From JABDIP01 sp965227455 (GTDB lineage Bacteria > Pseudomonadota > Alphaproteobacteria > DSM-16000 > Inquilinaceae), in assembly GCA_965227455.1 (NCBI GenBank), contig OZ245752.1, forward strand, positions 310,001-374,000: a stretch of DNA of 64,000 nt, in the 5' to 3' direction. A model generated the notes under the pieces. The model saw nothing but the letters and a program-made list of their open reading frames with translations. It did no database searches and had not been told where the DNA came from. Below are positions 1 to 7,454 of this stretch, one piece after another (the stretch's first letter is position 1; the number at the start of each line of letters is the position of its first letter). A program made the translations under genes and the position numbers.

Positions 1-621
1 GCCGGCGTCATCCTGGCCGGCGGTCTGTCTCGGCGTATGGGCGGCGGCGACAAAGGGCTGCGGAAGTTGGCTGGCCGGCCAATCCTGGACCATGTCATCG
101 AGCGTGCCCGGCCGCAGGTCGGGCCGCTGGTTCTCAACGCGAACGGCGCGCCGGAGCGCTTTTCATCCTACGGCCTGCCAGTCGTGGCGGACGGTGTCGA
201 AGGCTTCGCGGGACCACTCGCCGGCGTACTGGCGGGCCTCGACTGGATGGCGGGGAATGCGCCTGGCTGCACCCATCTCGCTAGCTTTGCCTGCGATGCG
301 CCGTTCCTGCCGGAAGATCTTGTTGACCGGCTTCAAGCCGCCATGACCGACGCCGATGCCAATCTGGCCTGTGCCGAATCGGGCGGCCAGGCGCATCCGG
401 TCTTCGGCCTCTGGCCATTGGCACTCCGCGAGGATCTGCGTCGGGCGATGGTGGAGGAGGGTATTCGCAAAGTCGATGTTTGGACCGCCCGGCATCGGCT
501 GGTCCAGGTGACCTTCCCGGACCGTCCCGTTGACCCTTTCTTCAACGCCAACCGGCCGGAAGACCTCGAAGCGGCAGAGCAGCATATTCGCGCGCTCGCA
601 GACCAGGCCGCGGGTAATTGA
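1..621 (+). CDS. mobA: Molybdenum cofactor guanylyltransferase MobA, 5' truncated by window edge
   Basis: This enzyme transfers GMP from GTP to molybdopterin to make the guanine dinucleotide cofactor used by DMSO-reductase-family enzymes such as the formate dehydrogenase next door. The frame is open from base 1, so only a few N-terminal codons are missing; 206 residues are visible. The nucleotidyltransferase signature LAGGLSRRMGGGDKG lies at residues 5-19 of the visible part. The FNANRPEDL motif typical of the MobA C-terminus lies near residues 182-190. It is convergent with the ankyrin gene, 43 bp away. The nearby Mo-enzyme genes support the call. Confidence 0.93.
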   Translation, partial: AGVILAGGLSRRMGGGDKGLRKLAGRPILDHVIERARPQVGPLVLNANGAPERFSSYGLPVVADGVEGFAGPLAGVLAGLDWMAGNAPGCTHLASFACDAPFLPEDLVDRLQAAMTDADANLACAESGGQAHPVFGLWPLALREDLRRAMVEEGIRKVDVWTARHRLVQVTFPDRPVDPFFNANRPEDLEAAEQHIRALADQAAGN

Positions 622-664
622 GTCTGTCGCCTGCGCGTCGTTGAATGCGCGGGCCTGATTCGGG

Positions 665-1807
665 CTACTGGCTGACCGGATCCGCCTTGGCGCCGTCTTC
701 GACGGCCGTGCCCGACTGCAGCAGGACGGCATCCAGCAGGCGGACCACCTCGCCGTGTTCGCGGCGCTGTGCCGCCAGCCTGGCGGTCAGCCCGCTATGG
801 GCGGCGGCATAGACATTGGCGCCGGAGGACAGCAGCAGATCGACCATCGGCACGTCGCCGCGCTCCGCCGCCAGGATCAGCGCCGTGGAACCGTCCCGCT
901 CGGCGCTGGCGTCGATATTGGCCCCGGTCAGCAGCAGCAGCTCGACCACCTCCTTATGCCCGTCCGCGACCGCCAGCAGCAGCGGCGGCTCGCCATGGAC
1001 GGCGCGGCGGTTCGGATCGGCACCGGCCCGGATCAGCGTCTGCGCCTCGCCGAAACGGCCTTCGCTGGCGGCGATGCCGAGGGCCGTCTGGCCATCGGTC
1101 CGGGCGCGGATGTTCGGATCGGCACCCTCCGCCAGCAGCAGGCTCATCACCCGCTGGTTGCCCGAGCCGGTCGCCGCCATCAGCGGCGTGATCGAATGCT
1201 CCGCCCCGCTGTTGGGATCGGCGCCGCGAACCAGCAGCTCCGCGACGGCCTGGGTCGCCTCATCATCCCGGCTGCCGGCCGCCAGGACGATGGGGGTCGC
1301 CTCATGGGCCCGGTCTTGGGCATCGATGTCGGCGCCGCCATTCAGCAAGGCCGCGATGGCATCGGTGCGGGCCAGCAGGGAGGCGATCAGCAGAGGCGTG
1401 AAGCCGTATCGGTCCTCGCGCAGTTCGGTATCCGCCTCCGCGCCCAACAGCAGGTTGACGGCGTCGATCTCGCCTTGCGAGACGGCGTGGATCAGCGCCG
1501 TCCAGTTCTCGTCCGACTGGGCATCCACATCGGCATTGGCGGTCAGCAGCACCGCCATGACGTCGAGATCGCCGCGCTCGGCGGCCAGCATCAGCGGGGT
1601 GCGGCCCCGTTCCGGATCCCGAACATCGACATCGGCGCCCTGCTCGATGGCGAAGCGCGCGACATCGGCGCGGCCCTGCTCGGCGGCGGCGATCAGCGCC
1701 CGTCCGGCGATGTCGTCCTCGGCGACGGGGCGCGAGCCACCGGAACTCGCGCAGCCGGCGACGGCGAACGCGATCAGTGCGACGAAGGGTCTGAGCCGGG
1801 CGGTCAT
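665..1807 (-). CDS. Ankyrin-repeat lipoprotein
   Basis: This 380-residue protein starts with a short hydrophobic signal ending in the lipobox VAGC, with Cys19 as the predicted lipidated residue. About nine ankyrin repeats follow across residues 35-365, with recurring elements such as GRTPLMLAAERGD and ADPN. Its ATG overlaps the stop of the formate dehydrogenase alpha gene (ATGA, 1804-1807), so the two are probably translated together. Ankyrin repeats mediate protein binding; whether this one serves formate dehydrogenase or some envelope function cannot be told from sequence. A lipoprotein coupled to a cytoplasmic enzyme is odd. Confidence 0.85.
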   Translation of the reverse strand: MTARLRPFVALIAFAVAGCASSGGSRPVAEDDIAGRALIAAAEQGRADVARFAIEQGADVDVRDPERGRTPLMLAAERGDLDVMAVLLTANADVDAQSDENWTALIHAVSQGEIDAVNLLLGAEADTELREDRYGFTPLLIASLLARTDAIAALLNGGADIDAQDRAHEATPIVLAAGSRDDEATQAVAELLVRGADPNSGAEHSITPLMAATGSGNQRVMSLLLAEGADPNIRARTDGQTALGIAASEGRFGEAQTLIRAGADPNRRAVHGEPPLLLAVADGHKEVVELLLLTGANIDASAERDGSTALILAAERGDVPMVDLLLSSGANVYAAAHSGLTARLAAQRREHGEVVRLLDAVLLQSGTAVEDGAKADPVSQ

Positions 1808-4563
1808 GCCTGTACTCCCATGGTTACACGCGCGGCACAGAACTTGAATTCGGGGATCTTACCGAACGGGTCGAGCTGCGGGTTGGTCAGCAGGTTCGCC
1901 GCCGCCTCGGTAAAGCAGAACGGGATGAAGACGACGCCGGCCGGCACGTCGCGGTCGCTGCGCGCCTTCAGCGCGATCTCGCCGCGCCGGGTCTCGACCC
2001 GGACCTCAGATCCCGGCTCCAGACCCAGGCGCTCAAGATCCCGCGGCGACAGATAGGCGACCGCCTCTGGCTCCAGCGCGTCCAGCATGGTGGCGCGCCG
2101 GGTCATCGCCCCGGTGTGCCAATGCTCCAGCAGCCGGCCGGTGGTCAGGATCATCGGGAAATCGTCATCCGGCTGTTCCGCCGGCGGCACCAGTTCGGCC
2201 GGGACGAACTTGCCGCGGCCGCTGGCCGTCGGGAAGCCGTCGCCAAACATCACCTCGGTGCCGGGCTGATCTTCCCTTTCCACCGGATAGGTCACGGCGT
2301 GCTCGCGCTCCAGGCGCTCCCAGGTGATGCCGTCGATCGAGTTCATCGCCAGCTTCAGCTCGGCGAAGACGTCGCGCGGATGCTCGTATTGCCAATCGAG
2401 CCCCATGCGGCGGGCGATCTCCTGGATGATCCACCAGTCCTCCCGCGCGTCGCCCGGACAATCCAGCGCCTTGCGGCCAAGCTGCACCCTCCGGTCGGTA
2501 TTGGTGAAGGTGCCGTCCTTCTCCGGGAAGGCGGAGGCGGGCAGGACCACATCGGCGTGGAAGGCGGTCTCGGTCAGGAAGATGTCCTGCACCACCATAT
2601 GCTCCAGGCGTGCCATGCCGGTCCGTGCATGCTGCAGGTCCGGATCCGACATCGCCGGATTTTCCCCCATGATGTACATGCCCTTGATCCGGCCTTCGTA
2701 GGCGGCATCCATGATCTCGACCACGGTGAGGCCACGGTGCGGATCGAGTTTTGTCCCCCACAAATCCTCGAACTGCGCCCGGACGGCATCCGCCTCGACC
2801 GACTGGTAATCTGGGAATACCATCGGAATGAGGCCGGAATCCGACGCACCCTGCACGTTGTTCTGGCCGCGCAGCGGGTGCAGCCCGGTGCCGGGCCGGC
2901 CGACCTGGCCGGTCATCAGCGCCAGCGATATCAGGCAGCGGGCATTGTCGGTGCCGTGCACATGCTGGCTGATCCCCATGCCCCAGAAGATCATCGCCGT
3001 GCGGGCCTTCGCAAAGGTCCGCGCCACGGTGCGAATTGTTGCAGCGTCGATGCCGCAGATCTCCGCCATCTGCTCCGGCGGGAAGGCGGCGACGGTCGCC
3101 TTCAGATCCTCGAAATTCTCGGTGAATCCGGCGATGTACTGCCGGTCGGCCAGATCCTCGTCGATGATCACATGCATGATCGCGTTCAGCAGCGCCACAT
3201 CGGTGCCGGGGCGGAACTGCAGCATGTGGTCGGCATGGCGGCTCAGCGTCTGGCCGCGCGGATCGGCGACGATCAGCGTCGCGCCCTTCTTGGCGGCGTT
3301 CTTGATGAAGGTGGCGGCCACCGGGTGGTTTGAGGTCGGGTTGGCGCCGATCACCAGGATGACCTCGGCATTGCGGCATTCCGCCACCGGCGCCGTCACC
3401 GCACCCGAGCCGATGGTCTCCATCAGCGCCGCGACCGAGGAGGCGTGGCAGAGGCGGGTGCAGTGGTCGACATTGTTGGTGCCGAAGCCGGTCCGCACCA
3501 GCTTCTGGAACAGGTAGGCCTCTTCGTTGGAGCCCTTGGCGGAGCCGAAGCCCGCCAGCGCGCCCGGGCCCTCCCGGTCGCGAATGCGGGTCAGGCCTTC
3601 CGCCGCCCGGTCCAGCGCCTCCTCCCAGCTCGCCTCGCGGAAATGGGTCCAGGGATTGGCCGGGTCGACGGTGTCGTCGAACGCCTTGGGCGCGTTGTCG
3701 AGGCGGATCAGCGGCGTGGTCAGGCGGTGCGGATGGGCGACATAGTCGAAGCCGAACCGGCCCTTGACGCACAGCCGGTTGCCGTTCGACGGGCCGTCGC
3801 GGCCCTCCACATAAAGCAGCTGGTTGTCCTTGATCTGGAAGCGTACCTGACATCCGACGCCGCAATAGGGGCACAGGCTGTCGACCGACCGGTCCGGGGT
3901 GTGCACCTTCTCGCCGGCCTCGTTCAGCAGCGCGGAGGGCATCAGCGCGCCGGTCGGGCAGGCCTGCACGCATTCGCCGCAGGCCACGCAGGTGGACGTG
4001 CCCATCGGATCGGCGAAATCGAACACGATGCTGGCCTCATGGCCGCGCGCCGCCATGCCGATCACGTCGTTGACCTGGACCTCGCGGCAGGCCCTTACGC
4101 ACAGATTGCAGTGGATGCAGGCGTCCAGATTGACCGCCATCGCCGGATGGCTGCTGTCGGGCGACGGGATATCATCGCCGGAGGGCAGCCGCGATTCGGC
4201 CACCCCCACCTTGTCCGCCCAATTCCAGAAAGCGCTGTCGGGGTCATGCCCGGTGTCCCGTGCCGGCTGGTCGGCCAGCAGCATCTCGAACACCATCTCA
4301 CGGGCCTTGAATGCGCGCTCGGAGCCGGAGCGGACAACCACGCCCTCGCGCGGCTTGCGGATGCAGGACGCGGCCAGCACCCGCTCGCCCTCGATCTCCA
4401 CCATGCAGGCGCGGCAATTGCCGTCCGGGCGATAGCCAGGCTCGGGGCGGTGACACAGATGCGGGATTTCGGTGCCCAGGCGCGTGGCCACCTGCCAGAT
4501 GGTCTCATCGGGCGCGGCCTCGACCTCGCGGCCATCCAAGCTAAACCGGACTGGCTCCGTCAT
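1804..4563 (-). CDS. fdhF: Formate dehydrogenase alpha subunit (Mo-bisMGD, NAD-type)
   Basis: This is the catalytic subunit oxidising formate to CO2 and passing electrons through a chain of iron-sulphur clusters. The 919-residue protein has an N-terminal 2Fe-2S domain (Cys37, 50, 53, 67), two ferredoxin-type 4Fe-4S sets (Cys149/152/155/159 and Cys192/195/198/202) and the cluster at the front of the Mo domain (Cys231/234/238/265). The Mo ligand is Cys372 followed by His373 in HCTRLCH, so this is a cysteine and not a selenocysteine enzyme. The ATG at 4563 is preferred over a TTG three codons upstream; neither has a strong ribosome site. The domain order matches FdsA-type soluble NAD-dependent enzymes. 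Its NuoE/NuoF-like partner lies at 14339-16033. Confidence 0.93.
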   Translation of the reverse strand: MTEPVRFSLDGREVEAAPDETIWQVATRLGTEIPHLCHRPEPGYRPDGNCRACMVEIEGERVLAASCIRKPREGVVVRSGSERAFKAREMVFEMLLADQPARDTGHDPDSAFWNWADKVGVAESRLPSGDDIPSPDSSHPAMAVNLDACIHCNLCVRACREVQVNDVIGMAARGHEASIVFDFADPMGTSTCVACGECVQACPTGALMPSALLNEAGEKVHTPDRSVDSLCPYCGVGCQVRFQIKDNQLLYVEGRDGPSNGNRLCVKGRFGFDYVAHPHRLTTPLIRLDNAPKAFDDTVDPANPWTHFREASWEEALDRAAEGLTRIRDREGPGALAGFGSAKGSNEEAYLFQKLVRTGFGTNNVDHCTRLCHASSVAALMETIGSGAVTAPVAECRNAEVILVIGANPTSNHPVAATFIKNAAKKGATLIVADPRGQTLSRHADHMLQFRPGTDVALLNAIMHVIIDEDLADRQYIAGFTENFEDLKATVAAFPPEQMAEICGIDAATIRTVARTFAKARTAMIFWGMGISQHVHGTDNARCLISLALMTGQVGRPGTGLHPLRGQNNVQGASDSGLIPMVFPDYQSVEADAVRAQFEDLWGTKLDPHRGLTVVEIMDAAYEGRIKGMYIMGENPAMSDPDLQHARTGMARLEHMVVQDIFLTETAFHADVVLPASAFPEKDGTFTNTDRRVQLGRKALDCPGDAREDWWIIQEIARRMGLDWQYEHPRDVFAELKLAMNSIDGITWERLEREHAVTYPVEREDQPGTEVMFGDGFPTASGRGKFVPAELVPPAEQPDDDFPMILTTGRLLEHWHTGAMTRRATMLDALEPEAVAYLSPRDLERLGLEPGSEVRVETRRGEIALKARSDRDVPAGVVFIPFCFTEAAANLLTNPQLDPFGKIPEFKFCAARVTMGVQA

Positions 4564-4874
4564 ACTTCCCAACCCGCTGTATCGCCGGCATCAGCCGTCG
4601 CCTCTATCGGGTCGGTCGGGGGCCGGTCAATAGCACTTATAATTTTGTGACAGATTACACGGCAATTTATGGAACTCCAAATAACGGGTGCGCGACGATT
4701 GATCGAGATGACCCGACCTGCCCACCGGGTCGCGATTGCGCGCTTTGCCTGCGCAGATTCCGGGCCATGGGTCCGGCTGCTTGACCTGCGTCAAAGCGGC
4801 GGTGGCCTTGAGATTGCGTAATTCAGGAGGTGCAAAGGCTGTGCACTAGGCCGCTCAGCGGGGAGGGCAGTGTA
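4564..4874. promoter_or_regulatory. Divergent intergenic region between fdhF and the cytochrome c gene
   Basis: This 311-bp gap separates divergent genes and must hold promoters for both. The part nearest fdhF (about 4628-4690) is much richer in A and T than the surroundings. The part nearest the cytochrome gene contains the FNR-like box at 4781-4794. I see no gene in it. Confidence 0.6.
4781..4794 (+). promoter_or_regulatory. FNR/Anr-type binding box
   Basis: The sequence TTGACCTGCGTCAA is a perfect dyad of the form TTGAC-N4-GTCAA, one position per half-site away from the classical TTGAT-N4-ATCAA. It lies 80 bp upstream of the cytochrome c start codon. Oxygen-responsive control of the cytochrome, and possibly of fdhF, is the inference. 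Confidence 0.6.
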
Positions 4875-5231
4875 ATGAAACGGGAGTCGTTGCCAGGTGT
4901 TGCGAGACGGTGCATCCAACCGTCTCGGCTGCGGCATGCAGCCGCCCTGATTCTTGGATTGGCACCTCTCTTGGTGGTGTCCTCAGGCTTAGCAGCGGAC
5001 GCCGAGCGAGGCCGCACGCTGGCCGGGCAGTGGTGCAATGCCTGCCATTCAATCGGCGTCGACGAACCGAGGCAGGAGGATGCAGGGCCGCAATTCGCCG
5101 AGCTTGCCAAGGAAGATGCCGCATACCTTCAGGCTGCGATCAACCGGCCGCATGATTTCATGCCGGACTTTCCGCAGCTTTCGGCAGCGGACAAGGCCGA
5201 TCTGGTCGCCTATATCCGGTCCGTCGACTAG
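4875..5231 (+). CDS. Small periplasmic c-type cytochrome
   Basis: This 118-residue protein has an N-terminal signal sequence (hydrophobic stretch about residues 22-40, likely cleaved after the Ala pair at 40-41). It has one haem-binding motif CNACH (Cys54, Cys57, His58). A methionine in the segment HDFMPDFPQL near residue 97 is the likely distal ligand. The ATG at 4875 has a good ribosome site (GGGAGGG, 7 nt spacing). A GTG 45 bp upstream sits too close to its own AGGAGG. It is a class I mono-haem carrier, plausibly the electron acceptor for the periplasmic Mo-hydroxylase and cytochrome b encoded just downstream on the other strand. Confidence 0.88.
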   Translation: MKRESLPGVARRCIQPSRLRHAAALILGLAPLLVVSSGLAADAERGRTLAGQWCNACHSIGVDEPRQEDAGPQFAELAKEDAAYLQAAINRPHDFMPDFPQLSAADKADLVAYIRSVD

Positions 5232-5242
5232 CTCGAGACCGT

Positions 5243-5641
5243 CTACCGGGGCGGCAGCACCGCCTGGTCGATGAAGAAGAGGTCGGTCAGGAAAATCCTC
5301 ATGGCGATCAGCCCATTGGTGTTGTCCACCATGTCCGAGCTGATCGAGGGCCGCTCCAGCAGCAGGGCGATCACCGAGCGGACGACCGCCAGGTCGGCGA
5401 CGAAGCGCTCGCGGAATGCGGCGCCCGATGCGCCCGGCACGATATCCGGCGCGATGTCGGTCATGCGGTTCAGCGCGTCTGCAAATCGGTTGAGATAATC
5501 CCTGATCTTGGACACGCCTTCTTCCTGCGCCTCGCGTTTGCGGCCCTGGGCGGCGTAGGCGAGCATGAATTCATAGGCCTCCTCGACGATCTCGATGGCC
5601 TCGCGCATGGCGACGGCTTTCTTGTGCTCAATCGTGCTCAT
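5243..5641 (-). CDS. Helical protein of unknown function, last gene of the Mo-hydroxylase operon
   Basis: This 132-residue protein looks all-helical, with no signal peptide, membrane segment or metal motif. I do not recognise the family. Its start overlaps the cytochrome b gene by 14 bp, so it belongs to the same transcript as the membrane and Mo-hydroxylase subunits. A role in assembly or maturation of that complex is possible but rests only on position. Confidence 0.7.
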   Translation of the reverse strand: MSTIEHKKAVAMREAIEIVEEAYEFMLAYAAQGRKREAQEEGVSKIRDYLNRFADALNRMTDIAPDIVPGASGAAFRERFVADLAVVRSVIALLLERPSISSDMVDNTNGLIAMRIFLTDLFFIDQAVLPPR

Positions 5642-6236
5642 GAGCGCCTCCCCGGGCGTGTCGCGGGCCCCGGCCCGAGATCATGGATCGTAGCATCGCC
5701 CGGTGCTCCGGCAGGACCGAGAAATAGACGTGCAGGATCACCAGAAAGAGGATCGCCAGGGACGACAGCCCGTGGATCACATAGACGATTCCCCAATTCT
5801 GGTCGGACAGGATCGACGGATCGCGCCGCCAGAACGGCGTGTCGATCTTCAGGAGCATGAGTACGCCGGTGATCGTCACCGCCAGGACGACAATTGCCGC
5901 GGTCCAGTGATAGGCCTTCTGGTAGGCGTCGTATTTCGCCGGCTTCGGTGCCGCCGCACCGCCGCGCAGGTCGCCGACCGCCTCGCGGATATCCTCGGGA
6001 CCGGGCGTCATTTCCCTGAAGCCGTGGACGGCCACGACGCGGACCAGGTGGAAGAGGATGGCGGCGACAAGCACGACCCCCGAGATCCAATGGACCGGCA
6101 CCCAGTCGAACCGCACGCCCAGGATCGGGAGCAACGCGCTTGCGGTCAGCACGATCACGGTTGCCGCCATCACCCAATGAAAGGCCCGATCCGGCCATTT
6201 GTGGCGTGCGTCGATCTTGGGATCGTCTGATCGCAT
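5628..6236 (-). CDS. Membrane cytochrome b561-type subunit
   Basis: This 202-residue protein has four predicted membrane helices (about 18-38, 50-70, 108-130, 150-175). Histidines are placed as in the di-haem cytochrome b subunits of formate dehydrogenase-N and NiFe-hydrogenase: AFHWVM, VHWISG, LFHLVR, YHWTAA, IHGLSS and LHVYFS. The C-terminus ends in the His-rich tail GGAHEHD. It lies downstream of the FAD, Mo and 2Fe-2S subunits of a periplasmic molybdenum hydroxylase, so it most likely takes electrons from that enzyme into the quinone pool or a c-type cytochrome. Confidence 0.88.
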   Translation of the reverse strand: MRSDDPKIDARHKWPDRAFHWVMAATVIVLTASALLPILGVRFDWVPVHWISGVVLVAAILFHLVRVVAVHGFREMTPGPEDIREAVGDLRGGAAAPKPAKYDAYQKAYHWTAAIVVLAVTITGVLMLLKIDTPFWRRDPSILSDQNWGIVYVIHGLSSLAILFLVILHVYFSVLPEHRAMLRSMISGRGPRHARGGAHEHD

Positions 6237-6287
6237 CGGGAAGGCTCCGGCTGCTCGGATCGACAGCGTAGTTGGTTCGGCGTCGAT

Positions 6288-6434
6288 TTAACGAGCCCTG
6301 CGGCGCGCCCTCAAGAGGAGATGCAGCACGATGACCAGCCCGGCGGCGGCGACCGGGACCCAGAGCAGGTCCCAGTTCACCCCGACCAGCAGCTTCTGCC
6401 CGAAGACGTCCTGCGTATAGCGAAGCAGCTCCAT
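6288..6434 (-). CDS. 48-residue single-span membrane peptide between FAD subunit and cytochrome b
   Basis: This very short frame starts with an ATG 3 bp after the stop of the FAD subunit and ends 51 bp before cytochrome b. The product has an amphipathic start (MELLRYTQDVFGQKL), one hydrophobic span (about residues 23-41) and a basic tail (RARRRAR). That layout predicts a cytoplasmic C-terminus by the positive-inside rule. There is no clear ribosome site, so coupling to the upstream stop is likely. Position and topology suggest a small anchor or accessory subunit of the complex. It could also be chance, since the frame is short. Confidence 0.6.
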   Translation of the reverse strand: MELLRYTQDVFGQKLLVGVNWDLLWVPVAAAGLVIVLHLLLRARRRAR

Positions 6435-6437
6435 GGG

Positions 6438-7430
6438 TCAGGCGAGCGAGCGCACGGCGCGCTTCGCCAGGTTCTCCATCAGCGGGACCTTGAAGTGGTT
6501 GTAGTTGAGAGGCTTCGCGCCGCTCGACGCCACCCGCGCCACCAGCGTCTCGAGTTCCTCGTTCGGGGCCTCGCCCTTGATCAGGTCCTCGACATCGGTG
6601 AGCCGGCGCGGCGTGCACTGCACAGCGCCGCAGACGACGCGCGCATCGGCGATCACGCCGCCATCCATCCGCGCCGCCAGGGCAACGTTTGCCAAGGCGA
6701 AATCCCAGACGTTGCGGTCGGCGACCTTCTCGAAATACTGGCTCGATCCGGCCCATTTCGCCGGCAGCCGCACGCCCATGAGGATGTCGCCTGGCTCCAG
6801 CACTGTCATCCGGGTGATGTCGATATCGGGCCCGATGAAGAAATCCTCGGCCGCCACACTGCGTTCGCCATCCTCGTTGAGGATCACCATCTCCGCCTCC
6901 AGCGCGACCGTCGCCGGCGCCGTGTCCGAAGGGGTGATGGCCACGCAGCGGCTTGCCTCGAACAGGGTGTGCTCCCGGTTCATCGCCGTCGGCGTATTGG
7001 CGTAGCAGGTGTTGCCGCCGGCCCGGTAGCAGGGGAAGCCGTCGCGGTAGTAGAAGCAACGGGTGTCCTGGGCCAGGTTGCCGCCAAGCGTACCGGCATT
7101 GCGGATCTGCGGGCTGGCCACCCGAACCGCCGCCTCCGCCAGCGCTGGGAAATTCGCCCGCACCAGATCGCTCTCGGCCACCTCGGTCAGCGTCGTCATC
7201 GCGCCGATCCACAGTCCGCCATCCGCCTCCTCGCGGATGCCATGCAGTTCATCGATGCCGGAGATGTCGACCAGCACCGGCGGCATCATCACCCGGTCCT
7301 TGAACCAGTCCAGGCTGTCCTTGCCGCCGGCGACGATCCAGGCGTTCTTGCCATGGTCCTCCAGAAGCTCCAGAGCGTCGTTCATCGAGGCGGGCTGGTA
7401 GAGCTCGAAATCATGCATCACGTCAGACAT
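6438..7430 (-). CDS. FAD-binding subunit of a xanthine-dehydrogenase-family oxidoreductase, with 4Fe-4S-type loop
   Basis: This 330-residue medium subunit carries FAD between the iron-sulphur and Mo subunits. Family motifs are IVAGGKDSLDWFKD (about 32-45) and RNAGTLGGNLAQDTRC (110-125). Right after the FAD motif comes a loop with four cysteines (125, 134, 142, 162). Comparable loops bind an extra 4Fe-4S cluster in the beta subunit of 4-hydroxybenzoyl-CoA reductase and in PaoB of the E. coli periplasmic aldehyde oxidoreductase. Ordinary medium subunits lack it. The gene lies between the Mo subunit and the small membrane peptide. Confidence 0.92.
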   Translation of the reverse strand: MSDVMHDFELYQPASMNDALELLEDHGKNAWIVAGGKDSLDWFKDRVMMPPVLVDISGIDELHGIREEADGGLWIGAMTTLTEVAESDLVRANFPALAEAAVRVASPQIRNAGTLGGNLAQDTRCFYYRDGFPCYRAGGNTCYANTPTAMNREHTLFEASRCVAITPSDTAPATVALEAEMVILNEDGERSVAAEDFFIGPDIDITRMTVLEPGDILMGVRLPAKWAGSSQYFEKVADRNVWDFALANVALAARMDGGVIADARVVCGAVQCTPRRLTDVEDLIKGEAPNEELETLVARVASSGAKPLNYNHFKVPLMENLAKRAVRSLA

Positions 7431-7454
7431 GGTGTTTCCTCCCCGTCGCCCGGA

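Noticed and set aside
1804..4563. Selenocysteine formate dehydrogenase
   Set aside because: The Mo-ligand codon is a cysteine codon and no in-frame UGA occurs in the gene.
4651..4668. CRP-type site upstream of fdhF
   Set aside because: TGTGACAGATTACAC has one good half-site only; the second half does not match TCACA.
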